Origin: Scenedesmus sp. ARA3
Lineage: Eukaryota; Chlorophyta; Chlorophyceae; Sphaeropleales; Scenedesmaceae
Direction: 5' to 3'
DNA: 64,000 nucleotides
Assembly: GCA_004335835.1 (NCBI GenBank)
Contig: RWJK01001326.1
Coordinates: forward strand, 60,801-124,800
In this document: piece by piece, positions 47,874-64,000 of the stretch
How the letters are laid out: each line of letters starts with the position of its first letter
How positions within the stretch are numbered: the first letter of the stretch is position 1
Translations under genes and position numbers: made by a program
The notes under the pieces: generated by a model
Databases searched by the model: none
What the model was told of the DNA's origin: nothing
The model's input: only the letters and a program-made list of their open reading frames with translations

Positions 47874-48246
47874 CCGGGCACGAAGACTTCTGCGTTCTAT
47901 ATCTCCAGACCATGTGCAACTATCAGCCTGTGCCTTGTTTCATCTGCAACCTGCAGCAACAATCAGCTGCAACACCAACCAGCACTGTTGAACAATGGGA
48001 TATCATCTGACAGCCTTCATCAACTGCTGGGCTCAAATTACTGGGCACAACTGACATCGGGCAGCGTACCAGCTGCATGGCAATGCAGTGCTCTGTTCAA
48101 CATCACACCAACTCACATGCAGCAGACGGCAAAGTCACCATTTGCCGCCAGTTGCACGTCACCAATGGGACTCAACCGCACGCGATGCATGGCATGGGGC
48201 ACGGGCCGGGCCAATGCATGCTGCTCAGATTACCACAGCAGGTGAG

Positions 48247-48251
48247 TTACA
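48247..48251 (-). terminator. Possible poly(A) signal of the RavA-like gene
   Basis: TGTAA on the minus strand about 30 bp after the TAG stop matches the usual green-algal polyadenylation signal. Confidence 0.45.
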
Positions 48252-48280
48252 TCGCGCTGCACATGCCTCGTTGTACCTGC

Positions 48281-51200
48281 CTAGACCTTGCTGCTGATGC
48301 CCTTCTGGTACTGCTTGTAGCGCTTGGGCAGCAGCTTCTCCAGCACGCCGCCAGCGCTGCGCTGCGCCAGGCACTGCTGCAGCGTGAATGCCTCGCGCAG
48401 CAGCTCCTCGGTCTTGCGCTTGTTCTCGGTGAGCTGCGGCGTCAGCGCCTGCAGCAGCAGCAGCAGCAGCAGCAGCACCAGTGGTGTGAGGCACAGCACA
48501 GCGGTTGCATCACTGAACCGGCAATGCACCACGCATGCATGCACGCATGTCCCCACGCACTGCCGCTCGCCAGCCAGGTGTACCTTCACGATTGCCAAGC
48601 CGCCACAGCAATACAATACAATACAATACAATACAATACAATACAATACAATACACTTTCGGGACTGAACCCGCCCCCAGGCACTAGCCCAGCGAGCCGC
48701 TAATCCGCTCATGGGGGGTAGTCGTAATTGTACCCAGTCTTTCCTTCGTTGTCTGGGCGATCGAAACCACCCGCGCAAGTCCGTCAATTCCAGTTGCTTT
48801 TTATCCCCAGCCACGGGCCATAGTCGCAAGCTTTTTAGGCCCAGCCACGGGCGGTTGGACCAGGATTCGAACCTGGATCTCCAGCATACCATGCCGGTGT
48901 TCTACCACTAAACTACCCAACCCTACCACTAAACTACCCAACCCTACCACTAAACTACCCAACCAGCAACAGCATTGCTTGCTCCAATACCTGCCAAGCA
49001 GCCTGTCTGAGCATTGCCACACCCAAACCCCAATGTGCTGCTGAAACATCGCAGAACGACAGTGCTGCTCTGCTTCACAACCAGCGTCTGCTGCTGCCAA
49101 TCTTCCTGCGCTGCCTCACCTGCACCGCGGCCTGCACGCTGGCCTCGCTCTGCCACACTGTTGCACGCAGCTCAGGGAATGCCCCCTCCAGCGTGGCTGC
49201 CAGTGCTGCCTGGCGGCCCTGCAGCAGCTCCACCAGAGTGCCGCACTCTGCCAGTGCATCTGCTGCCTCGGCACTGTCAGGGGACTGCTCCAGCACACGG
49301 CAGGCCCTGCACACGGAGGCGGCATGCGGCAGGCACAGCTGCTGAGTCCCACGGGGGGAAGTTGCAGAAAGTGAGTTTTCATTTCACAACATGTAAGCAG
49401 GACTGAAGCTGGCGCTGGCGCTGAAAGACTGTATCCTACTCGGATGAAACGATTACTACACGCTTGGGTGAGTTGTGTCTCACTGGAGGCACAAAGTCCT
49501 GGCAGGTGCCTTGCGTGAACAATGATGTAGCTTCGACCTCAACAAGTGCACTGAACTGCATTGCGACCCAAAGCAGCAGCAGCTGAGCAGGCCTCGCCGC
49601 GCAAACAGCCAAAGGGCAACCAGCTCCTTCTGCCGCAGGAGCCATGTGCTGCCTACAATCGCAACCGTGAGCTGCCCACAGGACACCATCAAACTAAGAT
49701 GATTTGAACCCTGACACATGGAAGCAGCAGCCAGCCACCGTCACTCCCAGACCCAGGAATGACATCCCTGTCTGCTGCAGGGCCACACACTGCCTACAAA
49801 ACCAACAATCTGTATTGAACCAAACTGTGAGCCTTCTCACCGCCCGAACAGCCCCAGGAAGACCAGCTCCGTCTGCTGCAGCCCCGGGTCGCTTGCGATG
49901 ATGTCCAGCACTTGCCCGCGGACCTTGTGGCAGTCGTCTGGCCTGTTGCCAAACACGTGCTCCAGCAGCAGACAGTCGTACTCATTCACAGCCTCGCGGC
50001 CATCAGCGTGCGCCGCAACCTAGGAGCGCGGCACAGAACATGTTGCAGAGGCACCTTCAGTGTTATTCCAGACGACCGTTAAGAGGATATGCCACACGTC
50101 TTGCGACCTCAGCAGCACAAAAGTTGGGTGATCGCAGTTGGGTGGTCGGCATCCAGCGTTGCAAATCGCTGCAAACGCGGCGTTTGCAACAGACAGAAAG
50201 GAGCTGCAGCAACATATGTAAACACGATCGCCAGCTTCGCAAGCTGAAACAGCCCAGCCGATGCATGCGCCCCCTAGCCATGTGCATTCTTGGTATCTGG
50301 GATGTGCACAACCCACCATGTCACACACAGGTGATATGCGTGTGCTATAGTACGATGCAGGCGGGCCACAACAAAGCCGCTTGTGCTGAACGGCGCCCCG
50401 TCTGATTCACAATGCCAACGCACCTGCAGCATCTGCACCGCCTTCATGAAGCGCCGATCCGAGACGTACATGGGCGGCTCGCACTTGTCCTGCAGGTAGC
50501 AGCGCAGCTCAGCAAGGATGTCCACGACGCTGTCTGGCACATCAACAGCAGCATACGCGCGGTCCGCGGTGTGCCTGAAGTCGTCCATGTCGAGCGCGGG
50601 GCCGCCCTCGCTGCTGCCATTGCCGTTGCCGTTGCTGCTGCTGCTGGGGTCTGCGGGGCGGCCAGCTGCCAGGCGCGCGAGCTTGCCGATTTGTGCGTTG
50701 GTGACCTGGCGGGGTGGACCGTCATTGCGCAGCAGAGCAGTTTTGACAGGGTGTCAGGCTCGGCATCAGTAAACAAGATCAACGACAGCTGCAATATGCG
50801 GCCAGGCTCAAAGTATGTGCAGCAAAGCTCCAGTAAAGCATCATTCATTGCATGCAGGTCCTCGAGCAAACAAAAGGCGGTTGAAGTGTACCCCACTGCC
50901 GTGCGGCATAGGGCATAGATGTTGAAGCGGGAGCGCTCACCTGTGCAACTGTGCGCCTGATGAGGAAGCGGTCATACAGCGCATCCAGCTCTTCGCTCTC
51001 TGGCAGCTCATTGCTGGCGCCAATCAAGCACAGCAGCGGCACTGGCAGCCGCTGGTTCCCGTTGTCAAACAGCCGCTCGTTCAGCAGCGTGAGCAGCGCA
51101 TTCAGGATGGCGCTGTTTGCCTTGAAGATCTCATCGACAAAGGCCACTTCTGCTGTTGGCAGGTAGCCGTCTGTCTTGCGGACGTACTGGTCGTTTTCCA

Positions 51201-52605
51201 GGCCTGAGAGCAGCACACAAGTGCGGCAAAAGCAGGCATATACAATGTGAAGACACTAGCTGCAACTAAGGGCGGTGAAAGTTCTACGCACAAAAATACC
51301 GTTTACAAATGCAGATGTAGCATTGGAGGCAGAGGGGGTTCCATCCTCGCAATCAATAGTACCAGTCCGCAAACAGCAACGGCTGCACGGCGGAAACTGG
51401 CACCACAGTCGCATGCATCCCGAAAGTGTAAGACGTCGCGCGCAGTGTGCACCAGGCGGGCAGTGTTGCACTACACAAACTACTTTCCCAACAGCCGCAT
51501 GTGCACGAAGCGCTCAGCGCTCATAGCGCAAGCCCACCTTGCATGGACAGCGGCCCGAAGAGCTCCTCAGGCACTGAAAAGCGCGTCAGCAGACGCTCAA
51601 AGTAAGCGCCGTGTGCCAGGCCGCTGAGGCGCCTCGCCAGCTCAGACTTGGCTGTGCCTGGGGGCCCCAGCAGCAGCAGGTGCTCGCCGCACAGCGCTGC
51701 CAGCAGCATGAGGCGCACCTGCAGCCACCAGTGGTGGAGGCCGGCACGTGGAACAGGTGTTGAGCAGACATAGCTGAGAGATGATGGGTGAGAAGGGGTG
51801 GTGGGGTGAGGAGGCATCGGATGAGCTGATGCTGCTTGCAGGACAGTGGCGGAGGCAGGGTTACGCCACGCAAGGGAGCACATGGAAGGTGGAAGAGACA
51901 CAGAGCAGCTGAGCGGCCTGCCATGCGAGCTGCCAGGATCCTTGCCATGCTTACATGCCCTGCCTTGATGCCTTTCTAGAAACGAGTGCCATACGTGTGA
52001 GCATAAGGCGTGCGGCCGTGTGCCCCGGGGCTGCAGCCGTGCTGCAAGCAGCTGCTCACCTCAGTCTCCCTCTCCAGCAGCCCTTTCTGCAGCTTGTGCA
52101 CAGCTCCAACAACTTTGCTGCGCAGCTCACTGTCTGCAGCCTCCTCAAACTGCTGCGCTGCCTCTGCTGATGCCGCCAGCGTCTTTGCCATGGAATCATC
52201 CACTGCCCCTGTGATCTGAGAGATGACCTGCAGACGAGAATAGTTGAAAAACAAGAGTACATATTGCTTCTAAATGTTCATGAGCATCATGTGCCCCGAG
52301 AAGCTCTGCTGCACCCGGGATGCTGTTGCTGCTGATACAGATGCTGCGAACCCTGCTGCTGCATGCGGCCCGCAAGCGTAGCCCACCTGTACTACATCGG
52401 AGTCAAGAGCCTCTGTAGCCTGGTCTGCACGCACTGCACGAAGTGGCTCCGACAATGGCAGCTGTCGGAGAGCAACTCCGAAATGCCGAACTGCTGGGCG
52501 CATGGGGCGGCATGGCATGTGCAAGCCATTACAACTGCTCATTATCTGCCTGTTGCACTGCATTCTGCAGGACATGCCTGATGCTGCTCCAGCAGCCACC
52601 TGCAT
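48281..52605 (-). CDS. RavA/MoxR-type AAA+ ATPase, possibly organellar
   Basis: Eight exons join in frame to 548 aa: 52387-52605, 52060-52227, 51538-51718, 50941-51203, 50424-50705, 49841-50019, 49120-49306, 48281-48448. The N-terminal 70 residues are Arg/Ser/Met-rich without acidic residues until the end, like an organelle leader. Walker A is GPPGTAKS (147-154), followed by FSVPEELFGPLSMQ. Walker B is VAFVDEIF (Asp213-Glu214), with ANSAILNALLTLLNER next. Sensor 1 is IGASNELPE and a sensor-2-like YVSDRRFMKAVQ follows in exon 5. This layout matches bacterial RavA (about 500 aa), a MoxR ATPase that works with a VWA-domain partner. An endosymbiotic or transferred bacterial origin is inferred. 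I saw no VWA partner here. The last intron carries a SINE. Confidence 0.92.
48449..48479. repeat. CAG microsatellite at the RavA exon 8 acceptor
   Basis: On the coding strand a CTG run ends in the CAG acceptor before the last exon. Confidence 0.95.
48609..48964 (-). mobile_element. tRNA-derived SINE in a RavA intron
   Basis: In 5'-3' order on the minus strand there is a tRNA-like head (48853-48922), a body of about 200 bp (48656-48852) and a tail of about nine TATTG pentamers (48609-48655). This head-body-tail order is diagnostic of tRNA-derived SINEs. In front of the head, the first 21 bp of the tRNA-like sequence (including the A-box region TAGTTTAGTGG) are present in two further tandem copies at 48923-48943 and 48944-48964. 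The body repeats CCCAGCCACGGGC twice. No clear target-site duplication was found. It lies in the last intron of the RavA-like gene in the same orientation. Confidence 0.82.
48853..48922 (-). tRNA. tRNA-like sequence, anticodon GGT (Thr), head of the SINE
   Basis: Seventy bases fold as a full cloverleaf. The acceptor stem is GGTTGGG with TCCAACC, the D-arm is GTTTAGTGGTAGAAC and the anticodon stem is CCGGC with GCTGG. The loop ATGGTAT gives anticodon GGT. The T-arm is CCAGG-TTCGAAT-CCTGG. GGT is unusual for a nuclear Thr tRNA, where AGT is normal, and is the plastid or bacterial form. Because a SINE body and tail follow, I read it as the SINE head rather than a working tRNA gene. Confidence 0.65.
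49600..49655 (-). repeat. Decayed copy of the RavA exon 6 end
   Basis: The minus strand reads LRQKELVALWLFAR, compared with LQQTELVFLGLFGR at the true exon 6 end (49841). The copy's donor has changed from GGTGAG to GGCGAG. It lies about 225 bp into intron 6. Confidence 0.68.
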
Positions 52606-54501
52606 GATTCTCTTTGTGCTCGCAAGGCGAGATCTCAGGCCAGCGGCAGAGAAGAAGCTACCAGCAAAGGAGCAAACTTTCAACGATCAGATCACAACCA
52701 ATGGGCGTGCATGGGTTGCCCTGGAGCCTTGTGTCGGAGGAGCTTCAGATCTCCGTTGCAAATGACAGTCACAAATCCCCGACTGTTGCGGAAAAGTGTA
52801 GCCCAACAACCCCGCTGCTGATCTTCAGGAGCTCATTGACATTGGTGAAACCATTGAAGTTTCGCTCAGCCTACAGGCAGCGTACGCAAACGCCTTTTGC
52901 TGAGGCAACACAGCCACTCAGTGCGCAACATGTGCGATCCTCTACACGGCAAAGTAACAGAACCAGACCTCTTTTGGAAGTTGCATACATCATCTCCACC
53001 CTATGTCACACCAAACACTGGTGCAGCCCAGGGGCTTGGCTACGTAGCCTGTATACAGGCAGTACAATCAGCAGTAGCCATCTTCTCCCAGTGCAGCAGC
53101 ATGATCACTTTCACTGTTGTGGCTGAGATATGGCCGCAACCTCTCACACGCAATTTAGCAGTCGCCTGGGCACTGCAGTTGTTATCTTGGGCTGCTATCT
53201 TATGTTGGTGTTGGATGCACACTTGCTGCAGAACTGGTGGCGGCGATTCCTCACACTCAGGCCGGGCCCAGCAAGGCGGCAGCAATGCTGGTGCATCTGG
53301 CAGAAGCAGCGACAGCAGTAGTAGCTTGATTGGGCATCGCGTGTTCACAACAACAGCCAGTGTGTTCTCCCATACATCGCTACACACATCATGTCAAGCA
53401 TCACACCATGCTCCACAACGACCGCTTTGCTTGTCGGCAACCGCTTGTGCTCACAACACCTGCGTGCAAGCCCTGTCAGGGCCTGCTTCCACCAACTGAT
53501 ATGGTCATCACAGGTTGGTTGCATGCTCGCTTGTGTTGCAGTGGCATGCCAGGTCGCTCTATTCCACCGCTTGCTGCGGCGCCAGCAACCTGACACATGC
53601 ATTTGGCAGCAGCAGGAACAACAGCAGCAACATGCACATCGAGCGCCTTGTATCATGCGCTTCAACCTTTGCTTGCCTCTCAGAGCAGCTACAGCGGTCA
53701 ACAGGCCTGCAATGAACCTGCATATGCAGGCGCTGCCGGGCGGGGAGGCGGCCTTCAGGCTGCAGGACACTGCAGCTCAGCTAGCGAGGGTCATTGGTGC
53801 TGTGCAGACACGGTTTTGTACTAGCTGAAGCTTGCTTGCAGTGCTGGAACCCATGGCACACCCCAATGACGTTGGAAGTTAACTTTTTGTTGCAGAGCAG
53901 GTCTGTCATTAACCCTAATGACACCTTGCCCACCCACACCGCCAGCTGAGGTGTCCGCCTTGGTGGTGCATAACACGGGGTTTGCTTGTGTGTTTCTACT
54001 ACTCGCCACCTGATCTGCACTCCGCAAACACCCCCATCGCTCTCACCGTGTCCTTCAAACTTCACTTACACGCTGCAGGCTTCTTCAAGCAGCACTTCTC
54101 AAAAGGTATAAGATTACATATTCTTCCGACAATGAGCGAGTCTCTGGAGACGGCGGTTTGTGAATCAGCACGGCATGGAGTATGGCAGGATGCTTTGCAT
54201 GCTGTTGAATGTGCTGTCGTGTGTTGATTGGCATAATCAGGCAACAGATGCCGGTTCCTGGGCTTGCACTGCGTGCTGCTAAGCAGAACACCCGTTGCAC
54301 ACCTTGTGTGCAGCTGCTGTGTGTGGGAACCCACCCTTGCCATGCATGCTAATTGTCCGCCTCTGCTGTACCCCAGCTTCCACTCTAATTCCCAGGCCCT
54401 GCGTGGGCTGTGCCTGATGGGGCACACACGGCTTAGGGGCCGCAGCTAGTGACCCGGTTTTGTACAGCTGAACAGTACGCAGCAGTGAACAGCAAGTCAG
54501 C
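52606..54501. promoter_or_regulatory. Divergent intergenic region between RavA-like and BRM genes
   Basis: The 1.9 kb between the two start codons must contain both promoters. I see no TATA box or coding exon that I can defend. Open frames at 53390-53830 lack known motifs. Confidence 0.45.
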
Positions 54502-63840
<9,339 letters not shown>

Positions 63841-64000
63841 CGCTATGCATGGGGGCTAACAGCAGGGCATGCGGGCAAACAAGGAGGGTGGGGAGGGGGA
63901 TTGCAGCTAACACTGGGTTGTGCATGCGTGGGCGGCTTGGGTGGGGGAGTGCAGCTGGATGTGAAGATCACAGACAAGAGCAGGATAGTTGTGTAGCGCT

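Larger units (their letters stand above)
47003..48280. other. Intergenic, 1.3 kb
   Basis: This is the 5' flank of CCCH protein 2 and 3' flank of the RavA-like gene. It holds the second copy of a dispersed repeat (47789-47873). No exon is seen. Confidence 0.55.

Noticed and set aside
48766..48795. Fragment resembling small-subunit rRNA (CCGTCAATTCC)
   Set aside because: Only 11 bases match the conserved rRNA segment. It lies in the SINE body and the neighbours do not match.
48450..48892. Minus-strand open frame of about 200 codons across the SINE
   Set aside because: It reads through the tRNA-like head, SINE body and pentanucleotide tail into the RavA last exon. The protein is meaningless repeat translation before the exon.
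52606..52683. Longer N-terminus for the RavA-like protein
   Set aside because: The extension begins at TTG, not ATG. The first in-frame ATG is at 52605.

Overview
The window looks like nuclear DNA from a chlorophyte green alga. Its genes are split into many short exons with GT-AG introns. CAG/CTG triplet runs occur throughout, in coding and non-coding sequence. The proteins are plant/algal types: a K+-channel beta subunit of the plant kind, RR-type tandem CCCH proteins, a BRM-type SWI2/SNF2 ATPase, and a RavA-like ATPase with a possible organelle leader. A Sphaeropleales-like alga is my best guess from style alone; I cannot confirm the species. The ORFs that match proteins only become complete when exons are joined, so I reconstructed each gene by hand from splice sites and reading phase.

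Layout. 81-2683 (-): coiled-coil protein, possibly a meiotic-axis type. 3680-10233 (-): potassium channel beta subunit (aldo-keto reductase), 16 exons, complete. 10651-14430 (+): secretory glycosyltransferase with a TPR-like middle, divergent from the previous gene across 417 bp. 15709-17922 (+): tandem CCCH zinc-finger protein 1. 17923-22303: gene-poor, T/G-rich. 22304-24710 (+): secreted LRR protein with a Ser/Pro/Ala-rich tail, lying between two inverted copies of a short retroposon (21.3 kb and 25.9 kb). 26993-34536 (-): PhoD-like metallophosphatase, 14 exons. 34537-38046: gene-poor. 38047-39515 (-): single-RRM RNA-binding protein. 39516-43785: gene-poor. 43786-47002 (-): tandem CCCH protein 2. 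48281-52605 (-): RavA/MoxR-type AAA+ ATPase, carrying a tRNA-derived SINE in its last intron. 54502-63672 (+): BRM chromatin-remodelling ATPase, 18 exons visible, running off the right edge.

The most unusual signal is structural. At least six times, in four different genes, the end of an exon together with its splice site has been copied once or several times into the neighbouring intron (KAB1 exon 9, PhoD exons 9 and 14, RavA exon 6, BRM exons 10 and 18). One copy repeats the Walker A region of BRM with the catalytic Lys changed to Arg. CTG-triplet tracts also sit just upstream of many 3' splice sites, where a polypyrimidine tract would be expected. A SINE with a tRNA-like head carries a threefold tandem repeat of its 5' (A-box) segment.

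The genes do not form one pathway. Three of them (two CCCH proteins and one RRM protein) are probable post-transcriptional regulators, and BRM is a transcriptional regulator. All exon boundaries are inferred from splice signals and phase; there is no transcript evidence here.
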